A stretch of DNA of 64,000 bases, taken from Amycolatopsis sp. A133. GTDB taxonomy: Bacteria > Actinomycetota > Actinomycetes > Mycobacteriales > Pseudonocardiaceae. Each line of letters begins with the position of its first letter. Within the stretch, counting starts at the first letter, position 1. A program made the translations under genes and the position numbers. Location: assembly GCF_031082405.1 (NCBI RefSeq), contig NZ_JAVHJU010000034.1, positions 62,001 through 126,000 on the forward strand, given 5' to 3'. Shown one piece after another: positions 1 to 11,600 of the stretch. The notes under the pieces were generated by a model. The model searched no databases. It was not told where the DNA came from and was given only the letters and a program-made list of their open reading frames with translations.

Positions 1-457
1 TCGCGATCCACGCGCGCTGGCGCTGGCCGCCGGAGAGCTCGTCGACCGGGCGGTCGGCCAGGTCGGTCATCTCCGTGGCGGCCAGCGCGTCGCGGACCGC
101 GCCTTCGTCCGATGTGGACCACTGGCGCCACCAGCTCTGGTGCGGGGCGCGGCCGCGGCCGACGAGGTCGGCCACCGTCATGCCTTCGGGCGCCACCGGT
201 GACTGCGGCAGGATGCCGAGCCGCTGGGCGACCTGGCGGGTCGGCAGGTCGTGGATCGACCGGCCGTCCAGGTACACCCCGCCCGCCTTCGGCGTGAGCA
301 GCCGGGCCAGGGTGCGCAGCAGCGTCGACTTCCCGCACGCGTTCGGCCCGACGATCGCGGTGATCTTCCCGGGCGGGATGTCGAGGTCGAGGCCGTCGAT
401 GACGACCCGGTCGTCGTAGGCGACGCGCAAGTCCTGCACCCGCAAGGACGGTGTCAT
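1..457 (-). CDS. Fe-siderophore ABC importer ATPase (partial, C-terminus off window)
   Basis: ATP-hydrolysing subunit of a FepC/FecE-type importer for ferric siderophores; it acts at the inner face of the membrane. About 152 N-terminal residues are in the window, starting [14 protein letters not shown]. The Walker A motif GPNACGKST and the signature motif [10 protein letters not shown], at the very edge of the window, are both visible; Walker B lies outside. The start is 4 bases after the stop of the upstream permease, so the two are co-transcribed. With the two FecCD permeases and the binding protein at 21372 it makes a full importer. The family assignment is firm; the substrate (the product of the adjacent NRPS) is inferred from context. 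Confidence 0.93.
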   Translation of the reverse strand, partial: MTPSLRVQDLRVAYDDRVVIDGLDLDIPPGKITAIVGPNACGKSTLLRTLARLLTPKAGGVYLDGRSIHDLPTRQVAQRLGILPQSPVAPEGMTVADLVGRGRAPHQSWWRQWSTSDEGAVRDALAATEMTDLADRPVDELSGGQRQRAWIA

Positions 458-461
458 CTTT

Positions 462-1520
462 TCAGCCTCCGGAACCGGATCGGTTGGCCCTGGCCAGCAG
501 CCAGAGCAGGAGCGGGGCGCCCAGCGCGCCGGTCACGATGCCGACCGGCAGCGGGGACGCCGTGAGGATGCGGGCCAGGATGTCGCTGCCCAGCACCACG
601 ACCGCGCCGGTGAGCGCGGACGCCGTCACCGGCGGGGACGTCTGGCGCGCCAGGCGCTGCGCGATCTGCGGCGCGGTCAGCGCGACGAACGAGACCGGGC
701 CCGCGGACGCCGTCGCGAAGGCGACCAGCCCGGCGCCGGCCAGCAGCAGGCCGAGCCGGACCGGCTGGACCGGCGTGCCGAGCCCGGCCGCCACGTCGTC
801 GCCGAGCTGCAGCGTGCGCATCCACCGCGACAGGGCCAGCACCAGCGGCAGCAGCACCACCAGCGCGCCGGTCAGCGGGACGACGTGCTCCCAGCCGCGG
901 TTGGCGAGGTTGCCCACCAGCCAGCCGATCGACGCCTGCGCTTCGGTGATCTGCGCGCGGCTGAGCAGGTAGTCCGTCAGGCTCGTGCACATCGCGAAGA
1001 TCCCGATGCCCACCAGGATGATCCGGTAGCCGGTCGTGCCGCGCCGCCACGCGAGCACGTACACGAGCAGGCCGGTCCCCAGCCCGCCCAGCAGGCCGAG
1101 CGTGGTGGTGCCGAGGCCGCCGCCGAAGCCGAACGAGATCCCGGCGACGACGGCGGTGGCCGCGCCCGCGTTGATGCCGATCATGTCGGGGCTCGCCAGC
1201 GGGTTGCGCGTGATGGTCTGGAACACCGCGCCGGACGCGCCGAACGCGAGCCCGGCCAGCAGTCCCGTCAGCGCCCGCGGCAGCCGCAGCTCCTGCACGA
1301 TGTAGCCGGTGCCGCCGTCCCCGCCGCCGAACACGGCGGACAGGACGTCGGACACGCTCAGCGGGACGTCGCCGATCGTCATGCCGGCGCAGAACAACAC
1401 GAACGCCAGCACGGCCAGCACGAGCGAGACGGCGACCAGCCGCAGCCGGACCTGGCCGGACACCGCGGGTTTCGCGAAGCGGAAGGTGACGCGGCCGCGC
1501 CGCACCTGCAGCAGGCTCAT
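462..1520 (-). CDS. FecCD-family iron-siderophore ABC permease (second)
   Basis: Integral membrane subunit of the importer, 352 residues, typical for the family. The segment with [18 protein letters not shown] followed by [11 protein letters not shown] is the FecCD hallmark (PR.L.....GA.L...G...Q...RNPLA.P..LG). A longer reading frame extends upstream to 1691, but that part is Arg/Pro-rich shadow of the neighbouring gene. The chosen ATG ([11 protein letters not shown]) overlaps the stop of the upstream permease by one base (TGATG), the usual translational coupling here. It should pair with the 1520-2557 permease in the membrane. Function is clear from sequence; substrate is inferred from the NRPS next door. 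Confidence 0.93.
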   Translation of the reverse strand: MSLLQVRRGRVTFRFAKPAVSGQVRLRLVAVSLVLAVLAFVLFCAGMTIGDVPLSVSDVLSAVFGGGDGGTGYIVQELRLPRALTGLLAGLAFGASGAVFQTITRNPLASPDMIGINAGAATAVVAGISFGFGGGLGTTTLGLLGGLGTGLLVYVLAWRRGTTGYRIILVGIGIFAMCTSLTDYLLSRAQITEAQASIGWLVGNLANRGWEHVVPLTGALVVLLPLVLALSRWMRTLQLGDDVAAGLGTPVQPVRLGLLLAGAGLVAFATASAGPVSFVALTAPQIAQRLARQTSPPVTASALTGAVVVLGSDILARILTASPLPVGIVTGALGAPLLLWLLARANRSGSGG

Positions 1521-2557
1521 CAGGACTCCGCCAGCTTGCGGCGGCGGACCAGGTAGATGAAGAACGGCGCGCCGAGGAACGCGACGATCACGCCGGCGCG
1601 GACCTCGCCGGGCCGCGCCATGACCCGGCCGACGATGTCCGCGGCCAGCAGCAGGCACGGTGCGAGCACCGCGGTGTAGGGCAGCAGCCACCGGTGGTCG
1701 GGCCCGATGACGAACCGCACCGCGTGCGGCACGATCAGGCCGAGGAACACGATCGGGCCGGCGACCGCGACGGACGCGCCGGTCAGGAGGGTGATCGCCA
1801 GCGCGCCGCGCAGCCGCAGGGGGCCGAGCCGCCGTCCTAGGGCGACCGCGACGTCGTCGCCGAGCGCGAGGCTGTTCAGCGCGGGACCACTGGCGATCGC
1901 CAGCACCACGCCGGCGACGAGGAATGGCAGGACCCGCACCAGCGAACCGCTGTCGACGCCGGCGAGCGAGCCGGCCGACCAGAAGCGGTAGCGGTTGAGC
2001 GCCACGGGGTCCGACAGCACCATCGCGCTGGTGAACGAGCCGAGCAGCGCCGTGACGGCGGCTCCGGCGAGAGCGAGCTTGACCGGGCTCGACCCGCTGC
2101 GGCCCCGGGTGCCCAGGAAGTAGACGACCGCGGTCGCGGCGAGTGCGCCGGCGAAGGCGAACCAGATGTAGCCGTAGAGGGAGCCGACGCCGAGCACCGT
2201 GACGGAGAAGACGATGGCGAACGCGGCCCCGGCGCTGATGCCGAGCAGCCCCGGGTCGGCCAATGGGTTGCGGGTCAGCGCCTGCATGACGGTGCCCGCC
2301 AGGCCCAGCGCGGCGCCGACCAGCACCGCCAGCAGGGTCCGCGGCATCCGGACACTGTGGATGATCACCGCGTCGGCCGAGCCGTCGTCGTGCCAGAGCA
2401 CCTGCCAGACGGCGCCGAACGAGATCTCCTTGGACCCCAGCCAGACACTCAGCAGGCAGAGGAAAACCAGGACACCGAGAGCGGCCAGCAGACCGAGCGC
2501 GCGGCCCGTGTGTGGCGGGCGTCGCTTGAGAGCGATCCCTCCGGGGTCTGTTCGCAC
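1520..2557 (-). CDS. FecCD-family iron-siderophore ABC permease (first)
   Basis: First gene of the importer operon, 345 residues. It carries the FecCD signature (RMPRTLLAVLVGAALGLAG, then NPLADPGLLGI) and many hydrophobic segments (for example near residues 19-40, 60-80 and 110-150). The GTG start at 2557 is only 23 bases from the iron box at 2580-2598, so the box lies where a repressor would block this promoter. The gene diverges from the NRPS. Together with the second permease and the ATPase it would import the ferric form of a siderophore across the membrane. Confidence 0.93.
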   Translation of the reverse strand: MRTDPGGIALKRRPPHTGRALGLLAALGVLVFLCLLSVWLGSKEISFGAVWQVLWHDDGSADAVIIHSVRMPRTLLAVLVGAALGLAGTVMQALTRNPLADPGLLGISAGAAFAIVFSVTVLGVGSLYGYIWFAFAGALAATAVVYFLGTRGRSGSSPVKLALAGAAVTALLGSFTSAMVLSDPVALNRYRFWSAGSLAGVDSGSLVRVLPFLVAGVVLAIASGPALNSLALGDDVAVALGRRLGPLRLRGALAITLLTGASVAVAGPIVFLGLIVPHAVRFVIGPDHRWLLPYTAVLAPCLLLAADIVGRVMARPGEVRAGVIVAFLGAPFFIYLVRRRKLAES

Positions 2558-2579
2558 CGCACCTCCGACTGGTACTGAT

Positions 2580-2598
2580 TTAGGTAAGGCTAACCGAT
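2580..2598. promoter_or_regulatory. IdeR/DmdR-type iron box between importer and NRPS
   Basis: TTAGGTAAGGCTAACCGAT matches the known IdeR/DmdR1 consensus TTAGGTTAGGCTAACCTAA at 16 of 19 positions, counted by eye. It sits in the divergent gap, 23 bases before the permease start and 95 bases before the NRPS start. It predicts repression of one or both operons when iron is plentiful. Regulator binding is inferred. Confidence 0.85.
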
Positions 2599-2628
2599 GG
2601 TACAGGAGTGCATCCTCACCATCCGTTT

Positions 2629-2644
2629 GTTAGGGTCACCTAAC
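2629..2644. promoter_or_regulatory. Second palindrome in the NRPS promoter (iron-box-like)
   Basis: GTTAGG-GTCA-CCTAAC is an exact inverted repeat with 6-base arms and a 4-base centre. The arms resemble iron-box half sites, but the spacing is shorter than in the 19-bp consensus. It lies 49 bases before the GTG start of the NRPS, where it could overlap the promoter. It may be a second regulator site or a degenerate iron box. Confidence 0.6.
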
Positions 2645-2692
2645 TTCGCGTCCCGATCGGGACGCCGTGAGCAGCGGGAGGCTGGTCTACCG

Positions 2693-5600
2693 GTGAGCAA
2701 CGGTGACGCTGTGCAGCAGGTGTCGAGGCTCGGTTTCTGGCGCGACCGCCTCGCTTCGGTGCCGAAGGAGCTGCCGCTGCCGGTGGACCGGCCGTACCCG
2801 GCCGAGCCCGTCTTCGCTCGGCTGGACCGGCCGCTACCCGCCGTCGACGAGCTGACCCTCCTCGCGGCGTTCACAGTGCTGTTGTCCCGGTATGCGGGAA
2901 CGGTGGACGTCGTGCTCGGGATCGGCGCGCTGGTGCCCCTGCGGGTGGATCTGGGTGGCTCGCCCGGGTTCGCCGACGTCGTCGCTCGGGTGCGCGAGGC
3001 GCGCGAGGAAGCGCTGGCGCACGAGGTGCGGTTCGCCGACCTGGTCGCCGAGCTGGACCCCGAGCCCGGTCGCGGGGGAGCTCTGCTCGTCAACGTCGGC
3101 TTCGGCGCCGAAACCGGCCTTCCGCTGGACCTGAACCTGACCGCGGACGGGCTGCACTACCGCGCCGACGTTTTCGACGAGTCCACTGTGTACCGCATGG
3201 TCGGCCACCTGGAGCGCCTCCTGGCCGACGCGCAACACCGTCCACAGTGGCCAGTAAACCGGCTGGACCTCATGACGGCGCCGGAACGCCACCGGCTCCT
3301 CGAGGAGTGGAACGACACCGACTTCACGGCACCACTTGCGACGCTGCCGGAGCTGTTCGCGGCCCGCGTCCGCGAGAACCCGGACGCCGTCGCGCTCGTC
3401 TTCGAGGACGAGGAACTCACCTACGCCGAACTCGACGCCCGCGCGAACCGGCTCGCCCACATCCTCATCGGGCGCGGCGCCGGGCCGGAACAGGTCGTCG
3501 CGCTCGCCGTGCCGCGCTCGATCGAGATGATCGTCGCCGAGCTGGCCGTCCTCAAGGCCGGCGCCGCATACCTGCCGCTGGACCAGGACTATCCGGCCGA
3601 GCGGATCGCGTTCATGGTGTCCGACGCCCGCCCGGTCTGTGTGGTGACCACGCGCGATCTCACCGATCGTTTCGACGGTGACGTCCTGTTGCTCGACGAC
3701 ATCTCGTGGGACCCGGCGACGGACCCGGCCGCCGACATCGTCCCGGCCAACGCCGCCTACGTCATTTACACCTCCGGCTCCACCGGGCGGCCCAAGGGGG
3801 TCGTGGTTTCGCACGCGGGTGTCGCGAAGCTGGTCGCGACGCAGTCCGAACGGTTCGGCGTCGGCCCGCACAGCCGGGTGCTGCAGTTCGCGTCGCCGAG
3901 TTTCGACGTCGCCTTCTGGGACCTGTGCCTCGGCCTGCTCTCGGGTGGCCGCCTGGTGATCGTCCCCGCCGAGCGGCGGGTGCCCGGCCCCGCACTGGCC
4001 GAGTACGCCCACGCCCACGGCGTCGACTTCATGATCCTGCCGCCCGCGCTGCTGGCCGAGTTCCCGGAGGACTGCGACCTGCCGCGCGACAGCGTGCTGC
4101 TCGCGGGCACCGAGCGGGTGTCGCCGGAGCTGGTCCGACGCTGGGCGCCGGGGCGGCGGATGTTCAACGCCTACGGCCCGACCGAGGCCACGACCAACTC
4201 CACGCTCGGGCTCTGCGACCCGGGGATCACCCCCGGCTCGGCCGTGCCGATCGGCGTGCCGGACCCCGGCACCCGGGCGTACGTGCTCGACGCCGCCTTG
4301 GCGCCGGTCCCGGTCGGGGTCGCCGGCGAGCTGTACCTGGCCGGCAGCGGTCTGGCCCGCGGTTATCTCGGGCGGCCGGGCTTGACGGCGGAGCGGTTCG
4401 TCGCGGACCCGTTCGGTTCGGGCGGGCGGTTGTACCGCACGGGTGATCTGGTGAAGTGGTTGCCGGACGGTCGTCTGGTGTTCCTGGGCCGGGCCGACGA
4501 CCAGGTCAAGATCCGTGGTTACCGGATCGAACTGGGCGAGATCGAGTCGGTGCTGGCCGAGCACCCGCGCGTCGGGCAGTCCGTCGTCGTCGCCCAGGAC
4601 GGGCAGCTGATCGCCTACGCCGTGCCGGTGCCCGACCGCGACCAGGCGGCCGAGCGAGGTCACGTCGACGAGTGGCACGACGTCCACGAGGAGATGCTGG
4701 CCGGCTCCCACGGCATCGAAGAGAACTTCGCCGGCTGGAACTCCAGCTACGACGGCACCGAAATCCCGCTGGAGCAGATGCGGGAGTGGCACGCGGCCAC
4801 GATCGACCGCATCCGTTCCCTGAGGGGACTCCCGCTTTCACGTGAAAGCTCCGCCTTGGGGCGGGTGCTGGAGATCGGTGTGGGGAGTGGGCTGATTCTG
4901 TCGCGGATCGCTCCGGGCGCCGAAACCTATTGGGGCGTCGACCTTTCCGAGAGCGCGATCGAGAACGTCCGGCGTGAGGTCGCGGCGATGCCGGAGCTCG
5001 CGGGCAAGGTCCACCTCGCCGCCCGGCCGGCCCACGACCTCGGCGAGCTGCCGGAGTTCGACACGGTGATCATCAACTCGGTCGCGCAGTACTTCCCGAG
5101 TGCGGACTACCTCGCCGAAGTCGTGAAAACCGCCGCCGGTCTCCTGGCCCCGGGCGGGACAATCTTCGTCGGCGACATCCGCAACCTCCGTTCGCTGCGG
5201 GCGTTCCGGACCGCCGTCGAGCTGCACCGCGGCCGGGCCGACGTCGCCGCGGTGGACCAGGCGATCGCGCGCGAGGGCGAGCTGGTCCTCGACCCGGACT
5301 TCTTCGCGGCTCTCGCCCGGAAGCTCGAAGGCTTCGGCGACGTCGACCTGTGGGTCAAACGCGGCAAGGCGCACAACGAGCTGACCCGGCACCGCTACGA
5401 CGTCGTCCTGCGGAAGGCCCCGCGGCCGGAAGCGGCGGAAGAGCAGGTCGTCGCGTTCGGCGGCCTCGGGGCGGTGGAGCGGTTCCTGGCCGCCGAGACG
5501 CCGGAGCGGCTGCGGGTCACCGCGATCCCGGACGCGCGGCTGGCCGGCGAGCTGGCCGCGGTCCGCGCCCTCGACACCGGCGACGCCGAGGCGGCCCTGA

Positions 5601-8600
5601 CCGCACTGGAACGCCGGGACGGCGTCGACCCGGAAGCGCTGTACCGGCTCGGCGAGCGCGCCGGCTACCGCGTGGCGGTCACCTTGGCACCCGAGGCCGG
5701 CGAGCTCGAGGCGGTCTTCCTGCGCCCCAATGTGGCGTTCGGTGCGTTGGACGCAACCAACGCCACATTGGGGCGCTCGGGGCAGGGGGGTCCCGCGTAC
5801 CGGCCGGTGCGGCAGACGGGGACGCCGGGGTCTTATGCCAACAACCCGGCGGCACGGCGCGAAACCGGGGCGCTCGTGGCGTCGCTGCGCGCGCACGTGC
5901 GGGACCGGCTGCCGCTGTACATGGTGCCCTCGGCGTTCGTCGTGCTCGACAAGCTGCCCGTGCTCGCCTCCGGCAAACTGGACCGCAAGGCCCTGCCGAG
6001 CCCGGAGCGGTTCACCGCCGGACCGGGCCGCGCGCCGCGCAACCCCGTCGAGCAGCTGCTGTGCGAGATGTTCGCCGACGTCCTCGGCGTGCCGCAGGCG
6101 GGACCGGACGACGACTTCTTCGCCCTGGGCGGGCATTCCCTGCTCGCCACCCGGCTGATCCAGCGCATCCGCACGGCCGTCGGTGCCGAAGTGCCGGTGC
6201 GGGCGGTGTTCGACGCCCCGACGCCGGCCGCGCTCGCGGAGCTGCTCGCCGGCGCCGTCACCGAGACCGAGCGGCGCCCGCTCGCGCGCGTCGCCGAGCG
6301 GCCGGAGCGGTTGCCGCTGTCGTTCGCGCAGCAGCGGCTGTGGTTCCTGCACGGGCTGGAAGGCGGCTCGGCGACCTACAACGTCCCGCTCGTCATGCGG
6401 CTGACCGGCGAGCTCGACGTCGAAGCCCTCCGGCGGGCCTTGACCGACGTCCTGGACCGGCACGAGGCGCTGCGGACGATCTTCCCGGTCGCCGACGGCG
6501 TGCCGTACCAGGAGGTACTGCCCGAAGCGACGGTGGAGCTGACCGTCCGCGAAGTGACCGATGTGGACACCGAAGTGGACCGGCTGGTCCGCGGCGTGTT
6601 CGACTTGGGCGCCGGGGTCCCGGTGCGCGCCGAGCTGCTCACCGTCGACCCGCGGCGGCACGTGCTGGTCCTGGTCGTGCACCACATCGCCGCCGACGGC
6701 TGGTCGCTGTCGCCGCTGTGGCGGGACATCGCCACGGCCTACCGCGCCCGCCTCGACGGCGAAGCTCCACAGTGGACGCCGTTGCCGGTGCAGTACGCGG
6801 ACTACACGCTCTGGCAGCGCGAACTCCTGGCCACCGAAGAGCCGGCCCAGCTCGAATACTGGCGTGAGACCCTGGCCGGCCTGCCCGACCGCATCCCGCT
6901 CCCGCTCGACCGGCCGCACCCGCCGGTCTCGGCCTACCGCGGCGGGTTCTTCACCTTCACCTGGGACACCGGGCTCCAAGCCGGCCTGGCCGACCTCGCG
7001 CGCGCCTGCGGGGCCAGCCCGTTCATGGTCGTGCACGCGGGCCTGACGGCGCTGCTGTCCCGCCTCGGCGCGGGCACCGACATCCCGATCGGCACCCCGA
7101 TTGCCGGCCGCACCGACGCCGGCCTGGACGACCTCGTCGGGTTTTTTGTCAACACCCTCGTCCTGCGGGTCGACACGGGCGGCGACCCGTCGTTCCGCGA
7201 CCTCGTCGCCCGCGTGCGCGAGCGCAGCCTCGACGCGTACGCCCACCAAGACGTCCCGTTCGAGCGCCTGGTGGAGGCCCTGAACCCGGCCCGGTCGCTC
7301 GCGCACCACCCGCTGTTCCAGACCATGCTCGCCTGGCAGAACACCCCCGGCACCGGCGTCGAGCTGCCCGGGCTGACCGTGACCGAGCAGCCCGTCGGCA
7401 CCGGCACGGCCAAGTTCGACCTCTGGTTCTCCTTCACCGAACGGGCCGACGGCGTGGGTGGCCAGGCCGAGTTCAACGCCGAGGTCTTCGACCGCGCCAC
7501 CGTGACCGGCGTCCTCGACCGGCTGGAAACCCTGCTCCGGCAGGTCGTCGCCGCCCCGGACCGCCGCCTCGGCTCCCTCGACGTGCTCACCCCGGCCGAG
7601 CGCGACGGCCTCGAAAAGACCTGGTCCGGGGCCACCGAGCCCATCCCCGCGGTCACCGTCCCGGACCTGTTCGCCGCCCAGGTCGCGCGGACCCCCGACC
7701 AGCCGGCGCTGGTCTTCGAGGACGAAGAGCTCACCTACGCCGAGCTGGACGCCGTCTCCAACCGCCTGGCCCGCGTGCTCGCCGCGCGGGGCGCCGGGCC
7801 GGAGCGGGTGGTCGCCCTGGCCCTGCCCCGCTCGACGCACCTGGTCACGGCGATCCTCGCCGTGCTCAAGACGGGCGCGGCCTACCTGCCGCTCGACCCC
7901 GGCTACCCGGCCGACCGCATCGCCTTCATGCTCGACGACGCCGACCCGGCGCTGGTGCTGGCCGTCGCGGACACCGCCGTCCCGGGCGCCCTCCTCCTGG
8001 ACGACCCGGACACCCTGGCCGGGGTCCCGGACGCGCCCCTGGAAGCCGTGCTCCGGCCGGAAAACCCGGCGTACGTCATCTACACGTCCGGCTCGACGGG
8101 CCGTCCCAAGGGCGTCGTCGTCCCGCACGCGGGAATCGTCAACCGGCTGCTGTGGATGCAGGACGAGTACGGTCTCACGGACGGCGACCGCGTGCTGCAG
8201 AAGACGCCGTCGAGCTTCGACGTCTCGGTGTGGGAGTTCCTCTGGCCGCTGCTCACCGGCGCCACCGAGGTGCTCGCCCGCCCGGACGGGCACAAGGACC
8301 CCGCCTACCTCGCCCGGCTGATCCGCGACCGCGGCATCACGACCGTCCACTTCGTCCCGTCGATGCTGCAGGTGTTCCTGCAGGAGCCGGCCGCGGGGGA
8401 GTGCACGAGCCTCCGCCGGGTCCTGTGCAGTGGCGAGGCCCTGCCCCCGGCCGCCGTCGCGCAGTTCGGGCAGGTCTTGGACGCCGAGCTGCACAACCTC
8501 TACGGCCCGACCGAAGCCTCGGTCGACGTCACGTCCCACCGGACGTCCACGAAGGACGGTTCCGTCCCCATCGGACGTCCGGTGTGGAACACCCGCACCT

Positions 8601-11600
8601 ACGTCCTCGACGCCGCCCTGCGCCCGGTGCCGCCGGGCACCCCGGGTGAGCTGTACCTGGCCGGCGTCCAGCTCGCCCGTGGTTACCTCGGCCGTGCCGG
8701 GCTCACCGCCGAGCGGTTCGTCGCCGACCCGTTCGGCGCGCCCGGCGCCCGGATGTACCGCACCGGTGACCTCGCCCGCTTCCGCTCCGACGGCGTCCTC
8801 GAGTTCCTCGGCCGCGGCGACGAGCAGATCAAGATCCGCGGCTTCCGCGTCGAACCCGGCGAGATCGCCGCGACCCTGGCCGCGCACGACGACGTCGCCC
8901 ACGCGGTTGTCGTCGCCCGCGAAGACCGGCCCGGCGACGTCCGCCTGGTCGGGTACGTCGTTCCCGCCGACACCTCCGGTTCGGCCGAGGAGGAGACCGA
9001 GCAGGTCGGCGAGTGGCGGGCCCTGTACGACTCGATGTACTCGGGCGCCGAGGACGAGTTCGCGGGCTGGAACTCCAGCTACACCGGCGAGCCGCTCCCG
9101 CGGGCCGAGATGCGCGAGTGGCGCGACGCCATCGTCACGCGGATCCGCGAGCTGCAGCCGCGCCGGGTCCTCGAGATCGGCGTCGGCAGCGGCCTGCTCC
9201 TGACCGAGCTGGCCCCGCACTGCGCGGCGTACTGGGGCACGGACTTCTCCGCCGAGGTCATCACCTCGCTGGGCGAGCGGGTCGCGGCCGATCCCGCGCT
9301 CGCCGAGCGGGTCGAACTGCGCACCGGCGACGCGGCCGACCTGACCGGCCTGCCGGCGGCGTTCTTCGACACGATCGTGCTCAACTCCGTCGTCCAGTAC
9401 TTCCCGAGCGGGACCTACCTGCTGGACGTCGTACGCCAGGCCCTGGCGCTCTTGGCGCCGGGCGGGTCGCTCTTCGTCGGCGACGTCCGGGACCTGCGCC
9501 AGGTCCGGGCGTTCCACACCGCGGTGGCGCGGACGCGCGGCGGTGACGTCGAACAGCGTCTGCTGCGGGAGAAGGAACTGCTCGTCGCGCCGGAGTTCTT
9601 CGCGGGCCTCGACGGTGTCGCCGCGGACATCCGGGTCAAGCGCGGCCGGGCGGTCAACGAACTCACCCAGTACCGCTACGACGTGGTCCTGCGCCCGGGC
9701 GCCGCCGAGCCGCTCCCGGTCGAGACGCTGACCTGGGGCACCGACGTGTCCACTGTGGACGAGGTGGTTGCACGCCTGGGCGACGGCCTGCGTGTCGAAG
9801 GCGTCCCCAACGGGCGGATCACCGAAGGCGTGCACCCCGAAGACTGGTACGAACTGGGTGCGGTCGTCACCTGGTCCGCGGCCGGCGACGGCTCGGTCGA
9901 CGTCCTGTTCACGACCGGCGACCCGGCCGGCGCGTTCCGGCCCGGCCCGGACCCGCTCCTGACCTACACCGGCAATCCCCGGCGCTCGCGCCGGAGCGCC
10001 GCCCTGCCCACCCAGCTGCGAGCCCTGGCTGCCGAACGGCTGCCCGAGCACATGGTGCCGTCGGCGATCGTCGTGCTCGACGCGCTTCCGGTGACGGCGA
10101 ACGGCAAGCTCGACCGCCGCGCGCTCCCGGCGCCCGAGCGGAGCGCGCCCGTTTCGGACCGCGAGCCGCGCACCCCGGTCGAACGGCAGCTGTGCGAGCT
10201 GTTCGCCGACGTCCTCGGCCTGCCGCGGGTCGGCCCGGACGACAGCTTCTTCGCCCTCGGCGGCCATTCGCTGCTGGCCACCCGGCTGATCGCCCGCGTC
10301 CGCACCGCCGTGGGAGCCGAGCTCGAAGTGCGGGCGGTCTTCGAGACGCCGACCCCGGCGGGCCTGGCCGGGGTGCTCGCCACCGCCCGCGGGACCGCCC
10401 GGCCGCCGCTGGTGCGGACCCGCCGTCCGGAGCTCGTCCCGCTGTCCGGCGCCCAGCAGCGGCTGTGGTTCCTGCACCACCTCGAAGGGCCGTCGGCCAC
10501 TTACAACGTCCCGTTGATCATGCGCCTCGAAGGCGACCTCGACGTCGAGGCGCTGCGCACGGCGCTGTCCGACGTGCTCGCCCGCCACGAAGCGCTGCGC
10601 ACCCGGTTCCCGCAGCGGGACGGCGTGCCCTACCAGGACATCCTCCCCGCCGGCGAGTTCGACCTGCGGGTGCGGGCGGTCGACGACCTCGACGAGGCCC
10701 TGACCGGCCTGGTCCGCGGTTCGTTCGACCTGGAGCGGCACGTGCCGGTGCGGGCGGAGCTGCTGCGGCTGGGCGCCCGCGAGCACGTCTTCGCGCTGGT
10801 GTTCCACCACATCGCCTCCGACGGGTGGTCGATGGCCCCGCTGTGGCGCGACATCGCGACGGCCTACGCCGCCCGCCGGGCCGGCGATACTCCACAGTGG
10901 ACGCCGCTGCCGGTGCAGTACGCGGATTACACGCTCTGGCAGCAGGATCTGCTCGGTCGCGAGGACGACCCGGACAGCGTGCTGAGCGCCCAGCTGGACT
11001 ACTGGCGGACGGCCCTCGACGGCCTGCCGGACCGGATCGAGCTGCCCCTGGACCGGCCGCACCCGGCGACCGCGACGTTCCGCGGCGAGCTGCACACCTT
11101 CACCTGGGACGCGGGGCTCCACACCCGGCTGGCCGAGCTGGCCCGCGAGTGCGGCGCCAGCGTCTTCATGGTCGTGCACGCGGCCCTCGCCGCCCTGCTC
11201 ACGCGGCTGGGCGCGGGCACCGACGTCCCGATCGGCTCGCCCATCGCCGGCCGCACCGACGCCGGCCTGGACGACCTCGTCGGCTTTTTTGTCAACACCC
11301 TCGTCCTGCGCGTCGACACCGGTGGCGAACCGACGTTCCGCGAACTGCTGGCCCGGGTCCGCGAGCGCAACCTCGACGCCTACGCCCACCAGGACGTCCC
11401 GTTCGAACGGCTGGTCGAGGTGCTCAACCCGGCGCGGTCGCTGTCCTACCACCCGCTGTTCCAGGTCATGATCGCCGGGCAGAACAACACCCGCGCCGAG
11501 GTGACCCTGCCCGGCCTCGCCGTCACCGAGATCCCGGTGACCACCGGGACGTCGAAGTTCGACCTGTCGATCTCGCTGACCGAACGCGAGGCCGGGATCG

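Noticed and set aside
2597-2692. Extended N-terminus of the NRPS from ATG 2597
   Set aside because: The ATG overlaps the iron box, has no ribosome site, and the extra 32 residues (basic, no similarity) precede the conserved start. GTG 2693 has GGGAGG.
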